Source: Bryoerythrophyllum caledonicum (Eukaryota; Streptophyta; Bryopsida; Pottiales; Pottiaceae). Taken from it: DNA of 64,000 nucleotides. How positions within the stretch are numbered: the first letter of the stretch is position 1; each line of letters opens with the position of its first letter. The notes below the pieces were generated by a model. The model made no database searches. It saw only the letters and a program-made list of their open reading frames with translations, and was not told the DNA's origin. The stretch covers positions 13,780,291-13,844,290 of the forward strand of contig OZ020515.1 of assembly GCA_963971425.1 (NCBI GenBank). Reading direction: 5' to 3'. Positions 1 through 11,392 of this stretch are shown here, one piece after another. A program made the translations under genes and the position numbers.

Positions 1-264
1 TGAATTTTTGGGGTGCTTCTGGTGATGCGGAAGCGCTGCCAAAATTATGTTTGAATCACAAGGTCTTATTTAGTTTTGGGAAAAAGGCCAGCCTCTTGCA
101 CGAGGCATTATAAGGCATAGATTGGATTTAGGGTTTCCTCTAGGAGTAGCTAGTGGTAGCTATTTGAAGGCCCAAGACAACTTTAACACGGTAACATATC
201 CGGATCCGTGTTGGGAGGGGATAGTAGGTTGCTTGGGGGAGTGATCTATGTATATGATGCATTG
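1..264. other. No gene recognised
   Basis: No open frame with recognisable similarity is seen here. It may be the 5' untranslated or LTR part of the decayed Ty3/gypsy element that follows, but no matching second LTR was found in the window. Confidence 0.4.
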
Positions 265-386
265 TATGGCCATATTTGTTAAATTGAGACATTTCACAAA
301 GTTTGAGACTTCAATCTCTACTACTCTTCAGTTTAAGGTCACTCATTTGAGACTCTGAAATGTCTCAATTTAATGAATATGGCATT
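265..386. repeat. Short inverted-repeat element (MITE), copy 1
   Basis: The two ends are inverted copies of each other: the left end contains TTAAATTGAGACATTTCA and the right end contains its reverse complement, both preceded by a GCCATATT-like tip. The whole unit is about 120 bp with no coding capacity. Two related units of nearly the same length lie at 19682-19800 and 34832-34948. Size, terminal symmetry and dispersal indicate a MITE; the parent transposon is not identified. Confidence 0.75.
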
Positions 387-869
387 TTGTGTGTTTGTGT
401 TAATGAGTGGTGAAAGTGCGGGAGAGCAGGTGCCATAGTCACCTTCTTCTTGCTCTTCGTCATTCTTGTGAGGGGTGAAGGTGTGGGATAGTGGGTACCG
501 TCGTTGCCCACTTCTTACCCTTGTCAATTTTCTTGTAAGAGTGATTGGAAGAGTTGTGGGATTTTGGGTGCCATAGTCACCTTCTTCTTGCGCTTTGCCA
601 CCTTTGGGGAGTGACTAGTAGAGGTATGGGATGGTGAGTGACCTTGTCGCTTTCTTCTTGCACTTTGGTTAGGAATTTAAATTGTGGGGATGTTTGACTA
701 GGCTTTGGGTTGTTCTTATCAAATTGTTGTGCACACCATTGATGTGTTGCATCACGTCGAGTTAAGTGTGGCATATTATGATAGTGAACAAGAAGTACAA
801 TTCTAGTATTTCCCTAATTTAGGGTTAACATCCATTGTAAGTCCACATAATCTAACCATGTAAAAAGAG
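387..869. other. No gene recognised
   Basis: The stretch contains a loosely repeated phrase (about 100 bp, including GTGCCATAGTCACCTTCTTC at 431 and 569) but no supported coding region. It lies between a MITE and the gag region of a decayed retroelement and may be its 5' leader. Confidence 0.35.
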
Positions 870-878
870 TGGGTTGTA

Positions 879-2740
879 TTGAGCATATGGGACATGGATA
901 GTGGAGGTAGCAAGAAAAAATTAGAAGAGTCTAGTGCATCTAAGGTAGAGATTAGCACCGAGACACTTACCCAGTTGATTTCTTGTCTCCAAGATTTGCG
1001 ACTAAAAGCCTCATCATCCAAGGGCAACTCAAGTGGTGGAGAGTTTGAGTTATTCTCTGAATCCCTGCAGCACCGGGTCCCAAGACTTACGCAAGCCAGG
1101 CACCAAAGTGATGAGTAACAAATCCGTGAAGTGTTGAACCTCACTTGGTGGTGTACGCAAAGTTCGGGTGCTATGGGCAAAGGAGAGTGTCTGTGCACCT
1201 CTTTGTCGTGCTCGAGGACAAATAGAAACTGGAGACCTTGTTATTGGAGATAAGACAATTGTCTTGAGGAACGCTGGGTCAAAGTACGGCGTACGCTGTG
1301 GAAGTGGAAGATTTCCGTCGAGAAGATCAATCGCCCACTTTCTCCCTCATCTTTAGAGAGTTTGAGAGTGAGGGCTTTTTATTTCACACTACATGGCAGT
1401 GGAAAGTAGGTACGTGGCGAGAGCGTGCTAGCAGCCTGTGGGACATTCTCACCGTGAAGTTATTGGATTGGGAGGTTCCAGCGACCATCTATGCTCCTCG
1501 AGATGAAGGACATGCATGAGGCATGGCGCTTCTTTGATTGACCGTGCTAGTTGACAACCTCGAGGAGTGGAAGGGGCCAGGGTTCACTAGGAGGAACACC
1601 TCTTTCGCGGTAGGTGTTGGCAAACAAGATCGGTCAACAAGAGAGGTTGAGAACCAACCTCAGGAGATAGAGGAAACAATTCCACCACCATTTGTAGAAG
1701 AAAATGAGTTTGTGGTAGAATCTTTGACATCTGGTGCAAGTTCCCCACCAAGAAAGCCTTTGCAATCATATTTTGTTTGGGAGCAGATGCTTGAATCACC
1801 ATACGGAGGAGGAGGAGAACGAGGGGTGCGAGGGTTTTTGGGTGCTACGGGGACTATTGAAGTGGATGACTTCAAGAGGGACTTCACCATATGGTGTGAA
1901 CTCCAGAAGTTTTGCAACCCCAACTTCCACCCTTACATGGTGTGGAGGGCGTTATTTGGGTGTGTAGAGGGAGCTCCGTTAGCGGATTATGGAGAATTCG
2001 AGGCGGCTCACCTCACGGAGATATTGGCATGGAGGGATTTTGTATGCACCGAATTACGCGGACGTGTTTCGGCGGAGCTCCGAGTATGCCATCACTTGTG
2101 GAAAATGGGAAGAAGGAGAAGGGCACGAGTAGTGCCGAAGACTTGAGCCAACCGATGAAAACGGTGGCTATTCCACTTCCATTTACGGCCGTATTCTTCA
2201 CACAGATCGGTCAAGACTATCTAGGTCAACGGGCGGATAAGATGAAGGCATTGAGGTCTTTTGCGCAAGGAGGAGATTCGTAGTCTTTGCGGGAGGCTCA
2301 TATGAGATTGCGGAGACTGATTTCTGCTACTCACGGAGTCACGGAGCAGCAAGCGGTGCAACACTGGTACAACATCCTAGAAAAGAAGTTAAAGACCTTA
2401 ATTCGCAATGAGGCATTGCGTGTGGGCGAGCCACCGACTTTGAGATTTGTGTTCGAGACTTCCGAGAGAATTGAGATCAATTTATTGGAGGAGAAAGCCG
2501 CCATGGGATTTCTCAAACGTGAAGAGAAGGTTTATGAGAAGGTCAAGGTGGCCAAGGCTCCGGTTCCATCCTATGCCACCGACAATGGGCATTATGCTTT
2601 AGTTGTGGCAAACCGGGGCATTTAAGGAAGGATTGCAAGGAAAGCAAGTCCTCTACCCTCCAAATCGGTGGCTATTGCTCTGGTTGTGGTGCCAAGGGGC
2701 ATTCCGGGGCTAAGTGTTGGAAGCTTCACCTTGAGTTGAA
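879..2740 (+). pseudogene. gag: Gag-like region with zinc knuckles (broken)
   Basis: Several frames on the plus strand form a decayed gag. They include an acidic Ser-rich start (879-1118), an aromatic-rich stretch (about 1298-1519), a capsid-like region (1538-2146, continuing in another frame to about 2280) and a helical segment (2287-2625). A TAG stop at 2281 and frameshifts separate them. At about 2610-2725 two CCHC-type knuckles can be read across frames (a CGxxGHLRKDC-like one and CSGCGAKGHSGAKC). The region would form the particle shell and bind RNA. It is read as gag because it directly precedes the protease, methyltransferase and reverse transcriptase of the same element. Exact boundaries are uncertain. 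Confidence 0.6.
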
Positions 2741-4290
2741 GCCTTCTGGAGGCAAGGGAGCCAAGGCAAGCAACAAGGCGAAGGAGTCTAAGTCTTCCGG
2801 AGGAGACAAGAAAGGTTGGAAGGCCAAATTCGCAGAGTTGGTGGCTAAGATGGCGGCTATAAGCGCGAATGCTGCTTCAATGAGTAAGAAGCTTCAAGTC
2901 ACTCATAGTTTTCATGCTAGGGGCGGATTTATGCCCGATGATGACGAATTCGGGGATTGTATGCTAAGTGGCATGACACTTGCTATCACGGATGGCTCAC
3001 GGGAGGCTTTTGTCCTTACGCGGAGTCAAACACCGGTGACCAAGGAGGTTCCACGTAGAGCAAGTCCAACCTTGGATCCTCAACATGGAAAGGACAACCG
3101 GAAAGCTCGATTGCTAGTCTTTCACGTTGGAGGAGATGGTGCCAACATATTCCATGGTGCCTCCAACGCGTCCGGGGTGTCAACAACTCGCCCTACCGTT
3201 TGGATTGTAGTGCTATCAACTATGGTGGTGATAGAAGCGGCATACATGGTTTATGAGGATTCATTATTTTTTGCTAAATTGATGTCACAAGGGGGCTTCA
3301 GTCCGACAACGGTCTTCAAGATGGCGGCTCAAATGTATAAGTTGGGTGACTACACGGTTGTCAATGCGTTGAAGTCTTGAAGACGGAAGTACTTGGAGGA
3401 GAGGTGGATAAGAGTCAAGAGGACAACGTGGAAGAGCTGCTTTGAGCAGCCATGCGTGTCAAGACCATGGCCGCCAGACCAACAATCGAGAGGTCATCCA
3501 TTACACCTGGTGTGGTGGTGGATGACAACTCTCGAAGGATTTTCCAACTTGTTGGAACCAAGGGAGGGTTTTTGTACCTCGACGAGTGTTGTTGGATTCA
3601 GAAGCTCAACCATTGATGCTGGGAGTATTTGCCCTTGAGGGGTTGGGTTTGACTGGGGACACTTTGGAGAAGTGTTCACGGACAATTAACACTTTCATAG
3701 GGGGTACGGAGCATGCTACGGGCATCACGAAGGCGGGGTTTATTTTATGACTCAACGAAAATGATGTCGAGGATGCAAACTTTATTAAGGTGAAAACTAT
3801 AGTAACGGAGGCCAAGTCATATGATGTCTTGGTGGGCTTGGCCGTGCTATATCCCATGGGGTTCACCTTGCATTTCTAGGAGGAAACCGCAAGTTATAGA
3901 CCAGGATGGCAAGTAGAAGATGGACGGAAGGCCCAAGTGCCAGCTCGTTTTATTCGAGTTATGACTGGCAACCTTGCAAATGTGTTTGCCTTCTCGGGAG
4001 GCATGAATGTGAGACCACTATGGTTTCACGAGGATTTTCATAATTTCTCGATGGATACTCCTATATTTCATGAGATGGATGCCTATGTGGGTGACACAAG
4101 TGGTAGAGACACGGAGACGTATCAAACTGGCATCAAAGTAGCATGGTAGACCACGACTCAACTTCAAAACGATGTTGAGCAAGTCGTTGAAAATGCTTGG
4201 TAGGATTCTATACTCCTACAAGTTGAAGATGGCTCTAGAAGGGACCAAGCCTTAGGACCACCTCTAGACACTTCCACCATTCACTGGAAG
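2741..4290 (+). pseudogene. Linker and retropepsin-like region (broken)
   Basis: A Lys/Ser/Gly-rich stretch follows the zinc knuckles (2741-2860) and runs into an open frame ending at 3378-3380. Around 3585-3960, read across frames, is a protease-like segment: a hydrophobic strand followed by LLDSEAQPL, where an aspartic retropepsin has DSG. It is followed by SYDVLVGLAVLYPMG and YRPGWQ, a pattern typical of retroviral-type proteases and their C-terminal part. The DSG-to-DSE change fits a G-to-A mutation and would inactivate the enzyme. Stops occur at about 3747 (TGA), 3878 (TAG), 4147 (TAG) and 4200 (TAG). The assignment rests on pattern and on position between gag and the later pol domains. 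Confidence 0.55.
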
Positions 4291-5310
4291 GCACTAGAAG
4301 ATGGTATTGTATTGTTGGAGTTATTCGGCGGGATTGGAAGTAGCTTGGCGGCAGTGCTGCAAGCATGTATTAAGGTTAAACGCTACATCTACGTAGATGT
4401 TGATGAGGCAGCAAGGCATGTGACTAAACGACATTCACGGCAATTGAGGACCCAATTCTGGAACTTATTGGCCACTAGTGCCATCAAGACTTCTTTTTCC
4501 ACCCTTGTTGGTGATATTGCTTTTCTTTCAGCAGAAGACATTTACCGTGTTGGCCATGTGGACCTTGTCATCACGAGATGGCCATGTCAAGGATTGTCAA
4601 TGGCTGGACATTAGAACGGGTTGAAAGATACTCGTTCTTTGCGATTTCATGATATGATTCGCGTATTGCGTTTGCTTCAAACCTCTAAAAAACGACCACC
4701 AGGTTACATTGTGGAGAATGTATCAGTGGTGAGTAGCTCGTGGTCGAGGACATTGGAGGGCATGCACCGCATACACCAGACTCTAGGTTTGCCCGTATTG
4801 TTGGATGCGGCTGCGATGGAATCTCAATCACATCGCCCGCGATTGTGGTGGACGAATTTAACACCTCAAGAGTTGTTATAGTTCGCTGTGAGTCGTATTA
4901 AACGGCCGGATGTCTATATGAATGATATTTTGGATCCTCACAGGGCACCGCGGCGTATTTACCATGACAACTAAGCACCTTTGGCGGTCGTTAACCGCAA
5001 AAGAGAACCACGAAGGACACTGCCCACGTTGGTTAGTTTTGCTCGGTCGTATGCCTTTAAGGATAACGGCCAGAATCTTGTTTGGCATTCCTTATCTCAA
5101 GAGATGGTGGAGCCCAATGCGGATGAACGGAAGAGAGCCATGGGATTTTCCACGGGCACTACTAATGCGCCCGGGATCTCAGAGCAACAACGTCGATTTT
5201 TATTTGGGCAAGCAATGGACTTAAATTGTTTGACGTGGATCGTTTCGTTGCTAGTGGAAGAACAAAAGCGGTTGGCTTCTAGTTTTATCCAGTTACATGG
5301 GGTCTTATGA
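4291..5310 (+). pseudogene. C5-cytosine DNA methyltransferase domain inside the retrotransposon pol (broken)
   Basis: The translated segment shows the conserved DNMT motifs in order. These are motif I LELFGGIGS with a following acidic VDVDEA, motif IV DLVITRWPCQG with the catalytic Cys codon TGT at 4585-4587, motif VI GYIVENV, and motif VIII QSHRPRLWW. The C-terminal motifs are ERKRAMGFSTGT and FLFGQAMDLN, equivalent to motifs IX/X. The length, about 330 codons, is that of a DNMT catalytic domain. It would transfer a methyl group from S-adenosylmethionine to cytosine C5. It lies between the protease-like region and RT of the same element and shares its strand and decay pattern. TAG stops at 4612-4614 and about 4879, and a frameshift near 4930-4970, make it non-functional here, although the catalytic PCQ and ENV are kept. 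Confidence 0.85.
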
Positions 5311-7352
5311 GTTGCAGGTGGCCGGAGAACCATTTGTGTATGTTAGGGTGACAGGCAAAGTGGTTGGAGGCGAGAAGACCTTGGCACCTCATTCATGGAA
5401 CATGTGGGGCTCCGTAAACCTTTTCTCGACACCCAAGACTGAGGATCCTCTCTATGGAGTGAAGGATTGGAGCCAAAATAGGGAATTGGCCCACAAAACA
5501 AAGGATTTGGAGGAAGTTGTGGAGAATATGTTTGTGAGAGAACATACAAGTCACCAAAGAGAGACAATTGGCAAACTATGCCAATTGGAAGGACTTGGAA
5601 GCTTGGATACCACTAGAAGGAGAAGAATCTCCTTCGTATGGCATCCAATAGCAACCAAGGGTTGAGAACCGTGCTCCAACGAAACCGAAGGAGGTGGTGA
5701 CTAAGGAAACTTGGAAACCAGTAGTTGGCCTAGCAGATGGAGCAGTGGAAGTAGAAGAACATGAGTTCCTCAAGGAGTACTTAGATTGTTTTGCCTTTAG
5801 TCTTGAAGATCTTGGAGTGTTGAAAGGGCAAGAAGTACGTATCAACTTGACGGACAATGCACCAATATACCGAAAGCCGTACAAGTATAGCGACGTTGAA
5901 TGGAGGATAATACGCGCTCGTACGGAGGAGTTGGTGGCTGCAGGGCTAGTGGAATTGGCTCCATCGGATAGTGAGTATGCATCGGCGACGGTTATGCCAT
6001 CCAAGAAAGATATCTACGGTAATTGGACCGAGAAGAGGATGTGCGGGGACTATAGGAGGATTAATAATATTCACCAAGTCGGATCGTTATGCCATGCCAA
6101 CGTCGGAAGAGAACTTTGAGGCTATTGGTCATGCCAAGGTGTTTAGTACGTTGGACTTGCGCTCTGGATACCACTAGATTAGACTGAGAGAAGAAGGCAA
6201 GGAAAAGACCCCGTTCTGGGGCATTGCAGAGATGAGAAAGACCGATTGTTCCAATGGAAATTCTTACCATTTGGATTGAAGAATGCGCCTGCCGAATTCC
6301 AGAGGATTATAGACCGAGTATTCTTGGGCTTGGATTTTGTGAGATGCTACATGGACGACATCGTTGTCTTTAGCACGAATCGAAGGCAACATAGGCTACA
6401 CTTAATGTAAGTGTTTGCTAGATTGAGGCTCCACGATTTAAAGTTGCACCCTGGTAACTGCAAATTCTACTTCGACCGCATCGAGTACTTAGGCCACATG
6501 ATATATCCAAGTGGATTAGATGTGGTAGCTAGCAAAATTGAAGTAGTGATGTCTATTCCTAGACCAAGAGATATTAGTAGGCTACGTGCATTCTTGAGGT
6601 TGTGTGATTACTATAGAAAGTTTGTGAAGACTTTCTGTGCTATTGCCAAGCCATTCACCATGTTGACAAGGAATGATCAACGCTGGGTATGGGGAGATGA
6701 GCAAAAGGCGGCCTTTCAAGAGTCGAAGGACTGCTTGGCATCGGCACCAATACTTCGAAGGCCAATAGCCGGAAGAACGTATCAGCTACACACAGATTAG
6801 AGCACATTGGGAATTGGCGCGGTGTTGACGCAAATGGATGACGACTAGGAGTTTGTCATTGCGTACGCCAACCGGTCCAACAATAATGCGGAGGCCCAAT
6901 ATAGCTCGTATGAAGGAGAGTGTTTGGCTGCCATATGGGCAATTGCTCATTTTCGATGTTACCTCTATGGTAATGAGTTCTTGTTAGTCACGGATCATCA
7001 ACCTTTAAAGTGGTTGATGAAGTCTAACAAACCAACAGGCAAACTAGCGCGGTGGGCCTTGATGTTATTGGAATACGACTTCAAGGTGGTGCACAGAGCG
7101 GGATTGGTCAATATGGATGCCGACGGCCTTAGCTGCAATCCGATTTCAAACCAAACAAATGCTATGGGCGTTAGGTGGCACTGGGAGGATGAGGCCGATC
7201 CGTTGCCTGGTTGGCATTGTTCGGCCTTTCTAAAAATATTAGTGATGAGTGGAGATGATACCGGAGCAGCTACTGTGGCCACAATAGATGAGGATGGGGG
7301 TGAAGAATATGGGGGCGCCAAAGACATCTTTGAAGACATGAATTTGATGTAG
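5297..7352 (+). pseudogene. pol: Reverse transcriptase and RNase H region (broken)
   Basis: After a linker (5297-5665), the RT begins around 5694 with a typical LTDNAPIYRKPY lead-in, then CGDYRRINN and TLDLRSGYH. The next stretch, AEFQRIIDRVF, leads to the catalytic CYMDDIVVFS, with YMDD codons at 6348-6359. Downstream are YLGHMIYPSG and RAFLRLCDYYRKFV, then an RNase H with YQLHTD, SYEGECLAAIWAI and TDHQPLKWLM. This order and these motifs are those of Ty3/gypsy. Stops include TAG at 6176, 6799, 6847 and 7350 and TAA near 6409, plus a frameshift near 6090. The YMDD motif survives, but the frame is not open. Confidence 0.9.
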
Positions 7353-8374
7353 TTTCTGAAGAATGGAGAAGTGGTGCCTACGTGGTCCGCTAAGGAGAGA
7401 GATCGGGGTTGACAACGACCCAAACGGTTTGTGTGGAAGAGGACTCACCTTTTAAGGATGTGGCCGGATGGCACGCGGAAGGTTGTGCCGACTCCATTGG
7501 AGAGAGTGAAGCTCATCAAGGACACGCATAAAGACCTTGGGCACTTTGGAGTGCGGAGGACTTGTAGCTTGCTCCAGCTTCACTATTGGTGGCGAGGAAT
7601 GCAAACTCAAGCTCAAGCTTTGGTAGCCCGGTGTATGGTTTGTAATCGTGTGCAAGCGTCTTTTAAGGCTCCGATGCCACAATTGCAACTGTTGCCAATT
7701 ATGGGCTTGGGATATAGGTGGAGCTTAGATTTTGCTAGTCCATTGCTAGTGACACCTCGACACAATAAGTATGTGTTGGTGATGATCGAGCACTTCTTGA
7801 AATAGATAGAATTGATGGCGTTGCCTAACAAGTTTAGTAAGAGGGCCGCTTACTCTTTTCTTGATTGTATTTTGAGTCGCTTTGGAGCTCCAGCGGAAGT
7901 TCTTACAATCCAGGGAAGGAAATTCTTGGATGAGTTTCAAATGTTATGTGAGCAAGTGATGATAGATCACCGCACTACTTTGAAGGATCACCCCAAAGCG
8001 GATGGATTGGCGGAGCGCATGGTGCAAACCGTCAAGAGGGGGCTTCGGAAGTATAGTTCGAAGAAGGGACATCATCAAGATTGGGACTTGCAATTACCTT
8101 GGATAGCCATGGATTACCGGTTTAGCAAGCAAGCATCTTTGGCGTCCTTTTTTCCTTACTTTTTGTTGTTTGGAAGACAACCAGTGTTACCGAAGGCCAT
8201 TCAAGCAGATGCTGACACTGTGTGGGCTAACATGGACAATCCAGATACGTGGGCTCAAGTGTGTGAGCAACGTGTGGATTTGTTCAAGCGGATGATGCCT
8301 ATGGCATTGGAGAATCTCTCAATTGCTCAACATCGGGATACGTTGCGTTATGCTAGAATACGGGGAAGAGGCTA
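7353..8374 (+). pseudogene. Integrase core (broken)
   Basis: The HHCC zinc-binding part is seen as HKDLGHFGVRRTC followed by a CMVCNRVQ pair (about 7520-7660). The catalytic core follows: WSLDFA for the first Asp (about 7722), then LTIQGRKF where the second catalytic Asp is normally found, and GLAERMVQTVKRG containing the Glu. The missing second Asp and a TAG at about 7803 show it is inactive. The frame stops at the insertion point 8374; the remaining C-terminal tail resumes at 10964. Confidence 0.8.
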
Positions 8375-10963
8375 TGTGAACCAAATAAACCCCCCTTAGT
8401 GGAAGGGTTTATTGGGAACAGTGAACCCTAAACCCTACTCACAAGGTTATCATTGCAAGGAGCTCATGCTCCCACATGCACAAGATGACAAGTGTTGAAG
8501 GTATTCTCTATCATATGGTTAGTAAGACTTACTTCAATTAAGTTAGGTGTTTAATTCAATTAATGCACTTATCTTCACTTACAGTCCCTGACTTCTACGC
8601 CCTTCTTTTGACTTCTGATTTACTGTTATTTTATCTTCCTATTACTTTTCTTTTACTGTTCTTTTACTGTTTTTTTTATTACTATTACGTTCACCTTTAA
8701 TTTTGGTTCAATTTCCCTTCTCCAATTACTTAGTCGTCAATACTGATCAGTAACTTTGATTTACTTCATAAAGATTGTACACTCTTGGTGTAACTTCAAA
8801 GCTTCGTGACTTCTGGTGTAATCCTCCAAATCCGGTTTTTCAAACGCCTATTATTACTAATTTTCCACGACCTACTTAATGAGCAATTCACAACTTCAAG
8901 TAAACATGTGTATTGACCCCCAACCAAGCGACCAACAGTGACTCAACTCACAGAACACACAATTCAACACCTTCATGCACCTTCAACCATTATTCGCTCA
9001 ACCAATCAAAAACAATCTGATGGCATGGTCAATCATCATACGAGGTGCAAGTTCATGGTTGGTTTAAGCAACATAGAATCCTCGATTTTTGGGCAACGCT
9101 TCCGCGTGCATTTTTTCAACGGAGAATTTTTTCCACAACTACATCAAGAGCTACGACGCGGCCTTAAGCATTGAACAAGGAAGAGCACAAGTAAGGAAAA
9201 ACATAAGAACAACAATTCTCTGGGAACAGGGGACCCCCTGCTCAGCAAGCTGAGTAGCTCCTCCACGATCTTCCAAACCACGGCCAACACGACCTCCAGC
9301 TGCGACGTCACTCTCGCATCGCTGACCTCCGGCCCGCGACAACCGGCTTCGCACCTCCACGCGCACTCTGCAGCACTACCCCGAACTCCGGCGAGTCGCC
9401 TCCCTCACTCGTGATCACTTCCCAAGTAGCAGCCCTTCTCACGCACCGCAGCCAGCCGCTCCGCCGTCGCTCTCGGCACCACACTCGCAGACGCCACCAC
9501 GTTGCTACCGCCGCAGCGCCGAATTCACTCTCCTCGCCCTTCCTCGCAGCAGCTCATCCAAAGATCTCCCTCGATTCGGCGCGGCGTCCTCGCAACGCGT
9601 TTGACTCCAGACAGCTGCCCCGTCCACACAGGTGCCACTCCGCACCAACACTCCCAATTTGACGCCGTTCGCAGCGCCACATTACCTCGCAGCCACCGCT
9701 CCTCCGTGCTCAGCTCCTCCACTCACAGTCAACAACCCATCACACCGCCGCGCACACCAACCCACGCGCACGTCCTCACCGCCCAAAAAACATTACAACT
9801 CAACTCATTCTGTGCATGCAGCAGACACCATCATTTACACAGCTCTCGACCCCCGCCCACACTTACACATCACAGACCCAACGAACCCCCTCGTAGACAG
9901 ATCCCTCTTCCCTGAACTCTCCAATCCCAGCCTTGTGATTAAAATCACGGACGCCACCACAGCCGCACTTTCCGACCCTGTAACGCCCACTCACTCCGAG
10001 TTTACTCGGCCGCCACTCCAACGTCGACGCCGCCTCCAGCCCACACTTACGAACTTGTTGCACTCTCAAAACCCTGTTTCGCACACACTCTCATAGGCGG
10101 GGCTCTTCCCCTTCGCTGGTCTTCGTCCAACTCATGCTGCGGCTCTCCGCCATTCCCCTCTCCAGACGCGAGACTCCCACAACCCTAAAAAAACTCTACA
10201 CACAAAAAAAAACGAGAGACCCAAAAAAACTCCCTGTCCGCAGTCACCCCAACGCCCTCGAGCTCCCACGGCAGCCGCGCACGCAACTCACGCTGGAAGT
10301 CCAACGTTTCTTCAGCAGATTCCGGGAAATATTCCTCGAGAAAACCCGAAATTCCCCCTCGCCAGCTCGGGGAAGGAAGAAAACAAAAATTAAAAAGGAT
10401 TTTAAAGGTAACTTTGGCATGCCACTAAGGGCAGCCCATGATAGCCAATAATTGGTGCTAATTTCTCCCCTCGTCACCATCTAAACTTTTCTAATTTCTT
10501 CCAAGGCCATGTGCCACTACTTCGTGCATGGTTTTTAATAGATTAACTACAAGAGTGGCCACATCATGGTTGCACTCCGAGTTTTGTTTACTTTTGTTTT
10601 TTGTTTATTTAATTACTTATTTGTTTAATTACCTCTTTGGTTTTTTATTTTGTTTTTCCCAACGCTTCCTCCCATTGTGTTAAAAACACATGGGGTTTGA
10701 GGTGTCTCCCTTTTTTGCAAGAATTCCTTTCTTCTTCTAAGTTTTTTTTTCTTTTAATTTTTAGGTTTTTAACAAAATTAAATCTCCAATTGGGGATGAT
10801 GACCTCCTTCTAAATTAGGAAATCGTAAGTAAAAGGCCTTTTCGAGCCCTTTAACCACAATAGGTGGTTTAGTCTAACCATCTCACCCTAACTACCACTT
10901 CCTAATGCTATTTAGTTAATCTTAATGCCCAAATGACATCGTGAGCAGTTGTTGGGGCTCACA
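8375..10963. mobile_element. TG...CA insertion with 5-bp duplication, probable solo LTR
   Basis: The insertion begins TGTGAACC and ends GGGGCTCACA. It is flanked by the direct repeat GGCTA at 8370-8374 and 10964-10968. Removing it together with one GGCTA rejoins the retrotransposon reading frame around ...GRGY and PQVRRFTP. TG...CA ends and a 5-bp duplication are the hallmarks of LTR integration. Internally it has AT-rich flanks and a GC-rich, Pro/Arg/His-coding-like centre (9200-10400), but no pol motifs, no primer site and no second copy of its ends. A solo LTR left by recombination is therefore the simplest reading. A non-autonomous DNA element is the alternative. Confidence 0.6.
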
Positions 10964-11392
10964 GGCTACCAACCACAAGTGCGACGGTTTACTCCTAGAG
11001 ACTATGTTTATTTGCAGCAAGCAGCGCCCACCACCTTGGATGTGACAGCGGGACGGGTGATCTTGCGAGTTTATGAGGTCAAGAATTCATGCGTGTTACT
11101 GTTGGAGGGACGTGATGGTAAGATATGGAAGGATCACACGCGCAATTGCGCTCCTTGCCATTTACCACACATTGATGGCACAATAAATGCTGGTATTTCT
11201 TACATCTCTGCTGGATTGCAATGTCAATTGTGTGGTAGTGCCAAACGGGCAGCCACAATGGTCATTTGTGACTTGTGTTCTACGGGGTGGCATCTAGAAT
11301 GTCTAACCCCACCTCTTCTAGAGGTACCAGTGGGTCAATGGTCCTGTCCAAATTATTTAGCACTTTGAGAGTCTACACAAAGAAGGTCTAGC
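10964..11392 (+). pseudogene. Retrotransposon Pol C-terminal tail with PHD finger
   Basis: This open frame continues the integrase of the element split at 8374. The first part (FTPRDYVYLQQ, then VILRVYEV and WKDHTRNCAPCHLPHID) resembles the post-integrase domain of Ty3/gypsy. It is followed at 11222-11356 by a Cys4-His-Cys3 array: CQLC, CDLC, a GWHLEC pair and SCPNY. This is the pattern of a PHD finger, a reader of histone tails. The final Cys is replaced by Tyr (TAT), consistent with a G-to-A change. The frame ends at TGA 11366-11368; coding-like residues continue in other frames for about 150 bp. In this element the PHD finger takes the place of the chromodomain seen in chromoviruses. Confidence 0.75.

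Larger units (their letters stand above)
870..11392 (+). mobile_element. Decayed Ty3/gypsy retrotransposon with DNA methyltransferase and PHD domains
   Basis: Read in order on the plus strand, the broken frames give a gag-like region, CCHC zinc knuckles, a retropepsin-like region, a C5-cytosine methyltransferase domain, reverse transcriptase, RNase H, integrase, and a C-terminal tail with a PHD finger. This PR-RT-RH-IN order is that of Ty3/gypsy. The coding frame is broken by many stops, mostly TAG, and several frameshifts. It is also interrupted at 8374 by a 2.59-kb insertion; the tail resumes at 10964. LTRs were not found, so the true outer limits are unknown. The element cannot make an intact polyprotein. 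The assignment to Ty3/gypsy is firm; finer lineage is not assigned. Confidence 0.85.

Noticed and set aside
8421..8440. Telomere-like AACCCTAAACCCTACTC
   Set aside because: Only two degenerate units. This is a common telo-box motif in plant sequences, not an interstitial telomere.
9411..10451. Several overlapping frames of 100-154 codons in a GC-rich stretch
   Set aside because: Products are Pro/His/Arg/Thr-rich low-complexity chains in more than one frame, inside the probable solo LTR. They follow from high GC and lack of stops, not from protein constraint.
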